Shown here: piece by piece, positions 15,953 to 24,680 of the stretch | Layout: every line of letters begins with the position of its first letter | Numbering within the stretch: the stretch's first letter is position 1 | Origin: Mesorhizobium caraganae | GTDB lineage: Bacteria > Pseudomonadota > Alphaproteobacteria > Rhizobiales > Rhizobiaceae | Direction of reading: 5' to 3' | NCBI RefSeq assembly: GCF_016836705.1 | Contig: NZ_JAFCGY010000001.1 | Coordinates: forward strand, 310,001 to 374,000 | Length of the DNA stretch: 64,000 bases | The notes under the pieces: generated by a model | Told to the model about the DNA's origin: nothing | Databases searched by the model: none | The model's input: the letters and a program-made list of their open reading frames with translations, nothing else | Made by a program: the position numbers and the translations under genes

Positions 15953-17797
15953 TTGGAACGCCGTCTGGCTGCAATCCTGGCCGCCGATGTGGTCGGCTAC
16001 AGCCGCCTCATGGGCGTTAGTGAGGCCGCCACGCTCACGGCGCTCAGCGCCCACCGGAAGGAACTCGTCGACGCGAAAATCGCCGAGCATCGCGGACGCA
16101 TCGTTAAAGTGACGGGCGACGGCCTGCTGGTGGAGTTTCCGAGCGTGGTAAATGCGGTAACGTGCGCTGCGGAAATCCAGGGAAAGATGCGCGAGCGCAA
16201 CGCGGGAGTGCCGGAAGGTCTCCGCATCGAGTTTCGGATCGGTGTCAATATCGGCGACGTGATCGTTGAGGGCGACGATATTTTTGGCGACGGCGTCAAC
16301 GTTGCGGCGCGGCTGGAAGGGATCGCCAAGCCCGGCGGCATTGCGCTCTCCGGCACGGTACGCGACCACCTTGGAAACCGGCTCGATCTTGCCTTCGAAG
16401 ACATTGGCGAGCAGGTTTTGAAGAACATTGACCGGCCGGTGAGGGTTTTTCGCGTAGAGCTCGATGCCGTCCCGCCAGCCGGCACAAACGTCGCGCCGCG
16501 GTCCGAGCGAAACAAGCCATCGATCGCCGTCCTACCTTTCACCAATATGAGTGGCGATCCGGAGCAGGAGTATTTCGCCGATGGTATCACAGAAGACATC
16601 ATCACCGACTTGTCGAAGGTTTCCGGGCTTTCGGTTATCGCCCGCAATTCCGTGTTCACTTACAAGGGCAAGCACGCCGATGTGCAGGAGGTGGGACGGC
16701 GTTTCAATGTGACGACCGTTGTCGAGGGCAGTGTGCGCAGGACGGGCAATCGCGTTCGCATCAATGCGCAGCTGATCAATGCCCGTGACGGCACTCATCT
16801 GTGGGCCGACCGCTATGACCGCGATCTCACCGACATCTTCGCGCTTCAAGACGAGATCACCAAGACGATCGTTGAGCAGTTGAAAGTGACGCTTCTGCCG
16901 CAGGAAAAAAAGGCAATCGAGGCGGTCCCCACTTCGATTGTCGATGCCTATAACTATTACCTCAGGGGCCGCCACCTCTTTTATTTACGCACCACACCTC
17001 ATGTGCTGCTCGCGCAGCGCATGTTCAGGAAGGCAGTGGAACTCGATCCAGCTTATGCCCGCGCCTATGCCGGCCTCGCCGACGCCGCTTGGTTTCTCTA
17101 TCTCAACGACCACGAGGGCGTGACTGTCTCAGACATTTTCGACGCGAGCACCAAAGCCATCGAGCTCGATCCCGAGCTCGCGGAAGCGCACGCTTCGCAT
17201 GGCATAGCCCTCCACTTTCTCGATAGGTATCCCGAAGCAGTGGCCGAATTCGAGCGCGCCCTGGCGATCGATCCCAATTCCTTTTGGAGCCACTTTCACT
17301 ATGCCAATGCCGCGCGTAATAGGGGCGACCTTGAGACATCGGTGAAGATGGATAAGCGCGCCAGCGAGATAGATCCCGACGATTTTGGCGTCCGTTTCAA
17401 CCTCTCGCAAGACTACCAGCAGCTTGGCCGCATCGAGGAATCGAGGGAAATGTCAAGAAGCGGCATCGAGGCGGCAGAACGTATAAGCGCTCGGCATCCC
17501 GATCTCTCGCTTCCCATCGCCATTGGCGCCTGCGCGCTGGTCCTCCTCGGCGAACGTACACGTGCTCTCGAATGGTGTGCGCACGCCCTGGCGATCGCTC
17601 CTAATGATCCGCTCACGCTTTACAATGTCGCTTGCAGCTATGCGCTGATGGGCGAGTTGGACCTTACCCTCGAGGTGCTCGAGCGCTGGCGTTCTCGCGC
17701 GAACGCCAAGACGAAAAGCTGGGTGCGTAGGGACACCGATTTCGACTCTTTGCGCAGTCACCCGCGCTTCCAAGCATTTCTTGATCGGCTCGACTAG
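15953..17797 (+). CDS. Class III adenylate/guanylate cyclase with TolB-like and TPR domains
   Basis: A 614-residue protein. Residues 1-170 are a class III nucleotide cyclase domain: first metal Asp in AADVVGYSRLMG, second in VTGDGLLVEFPS, and substrate/transition-state region GDGVNVAARLEG. Residues about 185-300 match the TolB-N-terminal-like segment AVLPFTNMSGDPEQEYFADG. The rest is TPR repeats, for example AFRKAVELDPAYARAYAGLA-type and AEFERALAIDPNS. Rhizobia have many such proteins. TTG 15953 is chosen because the family begins ERRLAAILAADVVGYSRLMG and a GGAGAG site lies 8 bp upstream; ATG 15911 or 15779 are alternatives. No membrane segment is evident, so it is probably cytoplasmic, with TPRs for partner binding. 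Confidence 0.88.
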   Translation: MERRLAAILAADVVGYSRLMGVSEAATLTALSAHRKELVDAKIAEHRGRIVKVTGDGLLVEFPSVVNAVTCAAEIQGKMRERNAGVPEGLRIEFRIGVNIGDVIVEGDDIFGDGVNVAARLEGIAKPGGIALSGTVRDHLGNRLDLAFEDIGEQVLKNIDRPVRVFRVELDAVPPAGTNVAPRSERNKPSIAVLPFTNMSGDPEQEYFADGITEDIITDLSKVSGLSVIARNSVFTYKGKHADVQEVGRRFNVTTVVEGSVRRTGNRVRINAQLINARDGTHLWADRYDRDLTDIFALQDEITKTIVEQLKVTLLPQEKKAIEAVPTSIVDAYNYYLRGRHLFYLRTTPHVLLAQRMFRKAVELDPAYARAYAGLADAAWFLYLNDHEGVTVSDIFDASTKAIELDPELAEAHASHGIALHFLDRYPEAVAEFERALAIDPNSFWSHFHYANAARNRGDLETSVKMDKRASEIDPDDFGVRFNLSQDYQQLGRIEESREMSRSGIEAAERISARHPDLSLPIAIGACALVLLGERTRALEWCAHALAIAPNDPLTLYNVACSYALMGELDLTLEVLERWRSRANAKTKSWVRRDTDFDSLRSHPRFQAFLDRLD

Positions 17798-18236
17798 CCG
17801 GTCTGAATCCTCAGAACCCTGAGCGGTAGTGCCTTAGTTCAAATGATCGGGCAGCCGATGACCGCTTCTGGCACAATGCAGTCGCGCCATGCTGAACGCG
17901 AGGGTCGGCTTTCTAGCCTAGTCATCCCGAAAGCCGACCGTCAACTTCCGGCCAAATCCAGCCGTGCGGAAGTCTTTCGCCCTGTTTGTCGGCCGAACTA
18001 TGCGGGCCTTTCTGGCCAGACGGGGCAGGGCGTTACGCTATTCGCCCCCGATCGGCTTCCTTCGCCGTTTGCCAATCATTCTTGCTGTCGCGAAGTGGAT
18101 CGAAGCGCGGGAAAAATCGTAAGCAGGCGCAGTGAATCGCACCCCGGCGTGAAAAAGGCAGTGGCTCCCCGGGATCGGCGAAGCCGCGAACTACGAATTC
18201 TCCATAGCTCGCCAGGATGCGCGGGAAGCACCCAAG
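17798..18236. other. Non-coding stretch after the cyclase gene
   Basis: Roughly 440 bases in which I see no convincing gene or strong terminator. Fragments such as CGCTTCTGGCACAATGCAG near 17863 resemble phrases in the other degenerate intergenic elements, suggesting this is decayed repeat DNA. Confidence 0.4.
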
Positions 18237-18473
18237 ATGCGAAAACGCGACCGAGACCGAACTGAAGCACTTCGCCTTGCTGAGGGTCCGCAGCCGTCAC
18301 TTCGCGAGCGAGCTGTCGCTCTCGCCCGAAAGGACGGCGAAGTGCGGACCTGTGATCTGACGACCGCAGGAATACCCCGGTGTTACCTTTCCCGGATGTG
18401 CGAGGAAGGTCTGCTTGTGAAGGTCGGCTACGGACGATATCGCGCTGTGGCAGTCGACGCCGCGTGGCCTTAA
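18237..18473 (+). CDS. AbiEi-antitoxin-like HTH protein, short
   Basis: A 78-residue product. The central part, with ALARKDGEVRTCDLTTAGIP then YLSRMCEEGLLVKVGYGRYR, matches the N-terminal winged helix of AbiEi-type (type IV) antitoxins. Full antitoxins have about 200-280 residues and a nuclease-toxin partner gene AbiEii; neither the C-terminal domain nor a toxin gene is seen here. It could be a remnant, or a stand-alone single-domain regulator of the kind often annotated in rhizobia. It lies alone in a gene-poor stretch. Confidence 0.55.
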   Translation: MRKRDRDRTEALRLAEGPQPSLRERAVALARKDGEVRTCDLTTAGIPRCYLSRMCEEGLLVKVGYGRYRAVAVDAAWP

Positions 18474-19676
18474 AGTGCGTCCAATCCTTCGCCTGCCTCA
18501 ACACCCTGGTTCCTGTCGCACGCTAGAAAACCGTGGCTCCAGAACTTCGAAGCGTGCCGTTGCTATATCGGCACGGCGAGGGAGGTACACTGTCTGCAGC
18601 GGACGGGGTTGGCGTCTCTTCGGTCACCAGAGGCTCCTGTTTTATCCGAGGCGGCCGTTGATACCCCCTCCAACGCCCGCTTTGCACCTCATGTCATCCA
18701 ATGGTCTGGATCTTTGTCTAAGAGCGGCCGTTGCCGGTGCCCAGGGCACACGCGATTTCGCGTCAGTTGGAACGTTGTCTGCCCAGATCCGGCCCTGCGA
18801 ATTCATGCCCCCGGGTAAGCCGACGAGTTCCCGTTCAAGGGAATGAGAAAGTCCATTAAAGCCTCAGCGTCACGTTGATTGTTGATCAAGCCCACTCGGT
18901 GAAACTTTGCTGCACGTAGTATGCGATCCACCACTTCGGGAATCGCCGTGAATAGCTGGTGCGGCGGCGCCTTGGTGACACGAGGCCCCAACGAAACGAC
19001 CATCGCAGGAGGAGAGGAGTGTACCGCCAACCGCCGATATTGAGAAAGACAAGACCGGGAACGCCTGGACCTGACGGAGTGTCCGTAAGCTCGACGACTG
19101 GGTCGCCACGGCGCGGGCGCTCGTCCGCAGGAAGGTTCCGGGCCTGCCACAGTTTAGCGCACGATATTGTCGTCAAGAATGTGCTGTCTATTAAAACCGC
19201 ACGGAGTGGTCAGAGAAAGCTCAGCTCTGCGGAATTGCCGACCGCGGTCGATATGTGGCGCAGTCGTGACATGGAAGCGAAACTGGGCAAGAAATTAAGA
19301 TGCTCTCAACAATAATGCGAGGTAACGCTCAACTCTAGGTTTCTTCTCAAGTATGTACGTGTCATGCGGCTAAATTAGCGTAACGTGATTTTTCGAGTTG
19401 GGGAGAGGTTGGTCGGATCTTGCTGTAACAAAAACGCAACTATGCTTTGAGCAAATGGCACCGATTCGCCAATTTTGACAAAAGACCGGAGTATTTTGGC
19501 GAGAATTGTGCATCTCCTGCACGAATTGGAATCATCCGGTCCGGGCGGGGCTTTCGTTAAGGATTGATGTGGCGTCGGGTTAGAACTGCCCGACGGGACG
19601 TTTCGGCGAGACAAAATCAATCGGCGAAATCCAACCCCCTCCCGGTCATCGGTGGTTTCACATCCGGGGGCCGTTC
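18474..19676. other. Gene-poor region upstream of the surface island
   Basis: About 1.2 kb with no gene I can support. On the minus strand 18803-19003 gives a 66-residue protein-like tail (with VVDRILRAAKF and DAEALMDFLIP) but has no ribosome site and no recognisable family, so it is at best a fragment. The leader element shared with the autotransporter locus lies at 19248-19361. The 300 bases before the DUF11 gene should hold its promoter, which I cannot place. Confidence 0.45.
19248..19361 (+). repeat. Duplicated leader element, copy A
   Basis: A 114-base stretch matches 28583-28697 at all but about eight positions, including one single-base deletion. It begins TCGATATGTGGCG, contains AAGATGCTCTCAACAATAAT, and ends TTCTTCTCAAGTATGTACGTG. 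It lies about 315 bp before the DUF11 gene. The most conserved part is the last 65 bases. Role unknown: a shared promoter/5'-leader, or the tail of a duplicated gene. Confidence 0.8.
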
Positions 19677-22600
19677 ATGCGCGATTCAGTTTTACAGCCT
19701 AGCGCAGCGCGCTTTGTCAGGTTTTTTCGGCTGGCGGCGGCAGTGTTCGTGGCCGCCATTGCCGTGCTGGCGGGATTGAGCTCCCGTGCCGACGCGCAGG
19801 CTGCGTACGACTTCTGCCCCGCAGGTGCCGGCGCGATCTTCAACGTCGTCAACGGTGTGCAGATATGGCGCTTGGATCCGCCAGGTGGCACGGCCACCCG
19901 CGTTACCGCACTGGACCAATCAATTCCGACCAACCTCAACGGGTTGATGGTCGATCCTATACGCAATCGCCTGCTGTTCGTCTCACGCCCCACCGCCTCC
20001 ACCACCCAGCTCTGGGCTTACGATCCCGCAAATCCCACGATCAATGACTGGTACGACGTCGTGGGCGCCTCCTTTGCGTCGCCGGATTTCCCGCGAGCGG
20101 CCATGAGTCCGAGCGGCATAGGATATCTCATCGGCGGCGGCGCCAGCCCCGAGGTTTGGAGGGTCACAGCGTCCGGCAGCTTCAACTATACCGTTCAAAG
20201 GATTCCCGGCAATCTCACCTACGACATCGCGCCGACCGATACGGGCTCCGGCGATATTGCCTTTGACGGCAATGGCATAGCGTGGCTCTCGGTCGGGCAG
20301 GATCTTTATACCGTAGACCTGGCGGGTGGGAGCCTGACGGCTGTCAGGCAAACGCGCCCGTTGCTGAATGGATCGCCCAGCGCGATTAATTGGGCAGGCA
20401 TCGCCTTCGGGGCGGACGGTCGCCTCTACGTCGCACAAAACAACGCTTCCAATACCTATTATGCCTATGACCCGGGGACTGGAAATTTGACGCTTGCAGG
20501 GACCGCCGCCGGCGGCGCACGCGATCTCGCCTCCTGCGCCTTCCCTGTTCTCGCTCAGCCCAAGCTTTCGGTCGCCAAGACGTTGGCGCTGGTCGACGGC
20601 GCTGCCTATGTCGCCGGATCGCCTATTAATGCAGGCGATGTTCTCACCTATCGGATCACCGTCACGAATACCGGCGGCGCGGTCGGAACGCTGTTTCCGG
20701 GCGATGTCGATGAGATAGTGCCGGCAAATACTGCGTTCGTATCTGCAGGTAGCAACTTCACCTGCACCGGCAGTACGTGCACGAATCCCGGCCCGACTAC
20801 ATACAATCTTCCGGCAAACGGCGGGACCGCGACGCTGAACTTTGTGGTGCGAGTCAACGATCCCCTGGCGAGCAGTGTATCCACCATCGATAATGCAGTC
20901 ACCGTCGCCGACGTCGACTGCGTTGCCCCCGGCAACGATTGTGTCGAATCCACCCCCGTCGGAATGTCGGTGAGCGTTGCCAAATCGTCCAATCCGGCGA
21001 GCGGGACGACGGTCAGCCCGGGCGACACGATAACATATACGTTAACTGCAGCGGTGGCCGGCTCGGCGACCTCCGAGCCGCTGAGTCTAACTGATGCGCT
21101 GGGCACGGGGCTGACGCCGGGGACCATCACCAGCCAGGATCCCCAGTTTGGGGGCAGCTGCGCGGTTTCGGGCCAGGTGCTCACCTGCGCGCTGCCGACA
21201 GGTGCGCCCGTCGGCAGCTATTCGGTGACCTACACCGCGATGGTCGATGCCGGTGCGACCGGTAACGTCGCCAACGCGGTCACGGCAACTAACCCGCCAG
21301 GCGGCGATCCTGATCCGGTCTGCACAACATGCACCACCTCGCATCCGATAACGGCCGCCCCGGTGATCAGCACGGTCAAGACTTCCGATCCGGCCACCGG
21401 TTCGACCGTCGCGCCGGGCGAGACGCTGACCTATACGGTGACGACGACGGTGGCGACCGCATCGACTACGGCCGTGTTCCAGCTGACCGACACGGCCGGC
21501 GCAGGGCTGACGCTTGGCACTGTGACAAGTGATCCGCAGTTCGGCAGCAGCTGTACGGCCTCGGGGCAGGCGCTAAGCTGTTCGCTGCCGGCAGGCACGC
21601 CGGTGGGCAGCTATGCTGTGAGCTATACAGCGACGGTGAATCCGGACGCCACCGGGACCGTCGGCAACCAGGTGACGACGGCCGGCGGCGGCGATCCCGA
21701 TCCGGAGTGCGCAGCCTGCACGACGTCGCATCCAGTGGAACTGCCGGTGATCAGCACGGCCAAGATAGCCGACCCTGTCAGCGGCACCAGCGTCGCGCCC
21801 GGGCAGACGATCACTTACACTGTCACCACGACGGTGGCGACCGCATCGACCACCGCCGTGTTTCAGCTAACCGATGCGATCGGCACTGGGCTCACGCTTG
21901 GGTCGGTGACCAGTCAGGCCCCTCAGTTCGGCAGCAGCTGCACGCCCTCGGGGCAGACACTCACCTGTTTGCTGCCGGCGGGCACGCCGGTGGGCAGCTA
22001 TGCTGTGAGCTATACAGCGACGGTGAACCCGGATGCCACCGGGACCGTCGGCAACCAGGTGACGACGGCCGGCGGTGGCGATCCCGATCCGGAATGCGCA
22101 GCCTGCACGACGTCGCATCCGATCGTTGACGCGGCAATCGCCGTTGCAAAGTCGTCCAATCCGGCAAGCGGCACCGCTGTCAACTCGGGCAACACGATCG
22201 CCTACACTGTGACGGTGACGGTAGCGGACTCAGCGACTACCGAACCGGTGACCTTGACCGACGTGCTGTCTTCCGGGCTGACGTTCGGTGCAGTCACTGA
22301 CGCTGGTCCGTTCATTTGCTCAGGCAGCCTGAGCTGTGAGCTTCCCGCTGGTACTCTGCCTGGCAGCTATGCGCTGACCTATACCGCGACGGTTGACACG
22401 GGCGCCACCGGCGAGGTCGCCAACGCGGTCACAGCGAGCACTCCCCCAGGCGGCGGTTCAGATCCGGTCTGCACGGCCTGCACGACCAAACATCTGATCG
22501 CCCCCGTCATCAGCACGGTCAAGAGCTCCGATCCTGCGAGCGGTACGGAGGTCCAGTCCGGGCAGTCGATCACCTATACAGTAACCACGACAGTGGTGGC

Positions 22601-24680
22601 CTCGTCCACTACGGCTGACTTCCAGCTGACCGACACGGCCGGCGCAGGGCTGACGCTTGGCGCTGTGACAAGTGATCCGCAGTTCGGCAGCAGCTGTACG
22701 CCCTCGGGGCAGGCGCTGAGCTGTTCGCTGCCGGCAGGCACGCCGGTGGGCAGCTATGCTGTGAGCTATACAGCGACGGTGAATCCGGACGCCACCGGGA
22801 CCGTCGGCAACCAGGTAACGACGGCCGGCGGCGGCGATCCCGATCCGGAATGCGCAGCCTGCACGACGTCGCATCCCGTCATTGCGCCGGCCATAACCCT
22901 CGTCAAAAAGCTGATCGATGAGAGTGGGTCGACGGATGCGGTCGCCGAGCCCGGCGAAATCCTGAGCTATGAGATCACGCTCACCAACCAGGGTGGCGCG
23001 ACGACCAGCTACGCCCTGCAGGATGTGCTCGATAGCAGGATGAACTTTGCCTCTGCCAACAATGGCGGCCTGCATACGGGCGGTAATCCGGGCGGCGGAA
23101 CAGTCAACTGGAGCGGGCTTAGCGTGCCGGCTGGTACCAGCAGTGACCCTGGCGCGCTGGTGCTGAGGGTCTCGGTTACGGTTGCCGATCCGTTACCAGA
23201 CAACGCCGCCCCGTTGCAAAACATCGTCAAGGTGCCGAGCGATCCGCAGCCTGAATGCCCGTCCGACCAGTGTGTGGTGACGCCTGCACCAGAGCCCAAG
23301 ATCCTGCTTGAGAAGACGGGCAAGTTCAAGGACGTGGACGGCAACGGCGCAGCCGATCCAGGCGATACGATCGTCTACAGTTTCACAGTGACCAATGACG
23401 GCAATGTGCCGCTTACCGAAGTCGTGCCGGAGGATGCGGGCCCGACCTTCAGCAACCAGAAGGGGACAGGCGAGCTTTCCGCCTTCGATCCGAATCCGGC
23501 AACCAACCCGGTGACGCTGGCGCCTAAGGGGGCACAGGTCTTCACCGCCACCTACGTGCTTACCCAGGTCGATATCGACAACGGCGCCGGCATCGTGAAG
23601 GGAGTGGAGAACAGGGCTACCGCAACGGGCCATGCCTTTGGCGATGCGGTCACCAGCATTGAGGTTGAATCCGACGAGAGCGTATCCATCCTGGCGTTGC
23701 CGGCGGCGGCACGCGACATCTCGATCGCAAAGATCGCCGGTCTGCGTTCCATCCGCCGTGGCGAGCAGGCGCCCTTCACCATCCGCGTCACCAACAATTC
23801 CGGCTCCCGGGTCAGCGGACTGACGGTGGTCGACACGATGCCGTCCGGCTTCCGCTACGTCGATGGCTCGGCGGCGATCGCGGGCGTCGCGGCCATGCCG
23901 GTAGTCGAAGGGCGCTCGATCCGCTTCGAGGATATCGTGGTTGAGGCCCACAGCGACGTCAACATCACCTTGCGCATGCTCGCGCTGAGCTCGGCTGGTC
24001 CTGGCGAACACACCAACCGGGCCAACGTGACCGATCCATCCGGCCGTCCGCTGGCGCCGGAGGCGACTGCGACGGTCGAAATCCTGATCGAGCCGGTGTT
24101 CGACTGCGGCGACATCATCGGCAAGGTCTTCGACGACATCGACCGCAACGGCTACCAGGACGAAGGCGAGCCAGGCCTGCCCGGCGTGCGCATCGCGACC
24201 GCCAAGGGCTGGCTGGTGACGACAGACAAATACGGTCGCTTCCACGTACCTTGCGCGGCACTGCCGGACCAGCGCATCGGCTCGAACTTTATCATGAAGC
24301 TCGATACCCGCACGCTGCCCACAGGCTACCGCCTGGCGACGGAGAACCCACGCGTGGTGCGGTTGACGGCGGGCAAGATGACGAAGCTCAATTTCGGCGC
24401 ATCGATCGGGCGCGTTGTGCGGCTCGACCTCAAGGACGAGGCCTTCGAAGCAGGCAGCGTCGAGCTCACAAAACGCTGGGCCGAAGGCATCGATCAGCTG
24501 ATCGAGGTACTGGGCAGGGAGCAGTCGGTGCTGCGGCTCGCCTATGTCGATGCCACTACCGAAACGGAGCTCGCCGAAGAGCGGCTGAAGCGCATGAGCG
24601 AGCTCATCGAGGCGCGATGGCGCGATGAAGACGGACGGTACCGGTTGGAGATCGAGACGCGAGTGGAGGCGGCCGAATGA
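19677..24680 (+). CDS. Large secreted DUF11-repeat surface protein
   Basis: A 1667-residue protein with a signal peptide: hydrophobic run RLAAAVFVAAIAVLAGL and a probable ADA-QA cleavage near residue 41. Residues about 45-290 look like a beta-propeller-type head. From about 295 to 1475 there are eight or nine DUF11-type beta-sandwich modules; several are almost identical and end in GGGDPDPECAACTTSHP. Then comes a SdrD-B/CNA-B-like domain with DRNGYQDEGEPGLPGVRI near residue 1490, and a C-terminal stretch resembling a degenerate OmpA-like domain. Such proteins are cell-surface or adhesive. Its stop overlaps the next ATG by four bases (ATGA), so it is co-translated with a barrel-type outer-membrane protein. 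GGGGG lies 6-9 bp before ATG 19677. Confidence 0.85.
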   Translation: MRDSVLQPSAARFVRFFRLAAAVFVAAIAVLAGLSSRADAQAAYDFCPAGAGAIFNVVNGVQIWRLDPPGGTATRVTALDQSIPTNLNGLMVDPIRNRLLFVSRPTASTTQLWAYDPANPTINDWYDVVGASFASPDFPRAAMSPSGIGYLIGGGASPEVWRVTASGSFNYTVQRIPGNLTYDIAPTDTGSGDIAFDGNGIAWLSVGQDLYTVDLAGGSLTAVRQTRPLLNGSPSAINWAGIAFGADGRLYVAQNNASNTYYAYDPGTGNLTLAGTAAGGARDLASCAFPVLAQPKLSVAKTLALVDGAAYVAGSPINAGDVLTYRITVTNTGGAVGTLFPGDVDEIVPANTAFVSAGSNFTCTGSTCTNPGPTTYNLPANGGTATLNFVVRVNDPLASSVSTIDNAVTVADVDCVAPGNDCVESTPVGMSVSVAKSSNPASGTTVSPGDTITYTLTAAVAGSATSEPLSLTDALGTGLTPGTITSQDPQFGGSCAVSGQVLTCALPTGAPVGSYSVTYTAMVDAGATGNVANAVTATNPPGGDPDPVCTTCTTSHPITAAPVISTVKTSDPATGSTVAPGETLTYTVTTTVATASTTAVFQLTDTAGAGLTLGTVTSDPQFGSSCTASGQALSCSLPAGTPVGSYAVSYTATVNPDATGTVGNQVTTAGGGDPDPECAACTTSHPVELPVISTAKIADPVSGTSVAPGQTITYTVTTTVATASTTAVFQLTDAIGTGLTLGSVTSQAPQFGSSCTPSGQTLTCLLPAGTPVGSYAVSYTATVNPDATGTVGNQVTTAGGGDPDPECAACTTSHPIVDAAIAVAKSSNPASGTAVNSGNTIAYTVTVTVADSATTEPVTLTDVLSSGLTFGAVTDAGPFICSGSLSCELPAGTLPGSYALTYTATVDTGATGEVANAVTASTPPGGGSDPVCTACTTKHLIAPVISTVKSSDPASGTEVQSGQSITYTVTTTVVASSTTADFQLTDTAGAGLTLGAVTSDPQFGSSCTPSGQALSCSLPAGTPVGSYAVSYTATVNPDATGTVGNQVTTAGGGDPDPECAACTTSHPVIAPAITLVKKLIDESGSTDAVAEPGEILSYEITLTNQGGATTSYALQDVLDSRMNFASANNGGLHTGGNPGGGTVNWSGLSVPAGTSSDPGALVLRVSVTVADPLPDNAAPLQNIVKVPSDPQPECPSDQCVVTPAPEPKILLEKTGKFKDVDGNGAADPGDTIVYSFTVTNDGNVPLTEVVPEDAGPTFSNQKGTGELSAFDPNPATNPVTLAPKGAQVFTATYVLTQVDIDNGAGIVKGVENRATATGHAFGDAVTSIEVESDESVSILALPAAARDISIAKIAGLRSIRRGEQAPFTIRVTNNSGSRVSGLTVVDTMPSGFRYVDGSAAIAGVAAMPVVEGRSIRFEDIVVEAHSDVNITLRMLALSSAGPGEHTNRANVTDPSGRPLAPEATATVEILIEPVFDCGDIIGKVFDDIDRNGYQDEGEPGLPGVRIATAKGWLVTTDKYGRFHVPCAALPDQRIGSNFIMKLDTRTLPTGYRLATENPRVVRLTAGKMTKLNFGASIGRVVRLDLKDEAFEAGSVELTKRWAEGIDQLIEVLGREQSVLRLAYVDATTETELAEERLKRMSELIEARWRDEDGRYRLEIETRVEAAE
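21360..22880 (+). repeat. Near-identical DUF11 coding repeats
   Basis: Modules starting near 21360, 21740 and 22495 share long, nearly identical DNA. The best block, running from AGCTATGCTGTGAGCTATAC to CTGCACGACGTCGCATCC, occurs at about 21608-21732, 21988-22120 and 22745-22877. A more diverged module (22125-22495) separates the last two. The identity at DNA level points to recent duplication or gene conversion and should allow copy-number change. Confidence 0.75.

Noticed and set aside
18803..19003. Possible 66-residue minus-strand gene
   Set aside because: The tail looks protein-like, but there is no ribosome site, no family match and the upstream frame is not continuous.
21360..22880. 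Regular repeats that could suggest a CRISPR array
   Set aside because: Repeat spacing is about 380 bp and the repeats are in frame within a protein; no short repeat-spacer pattern.
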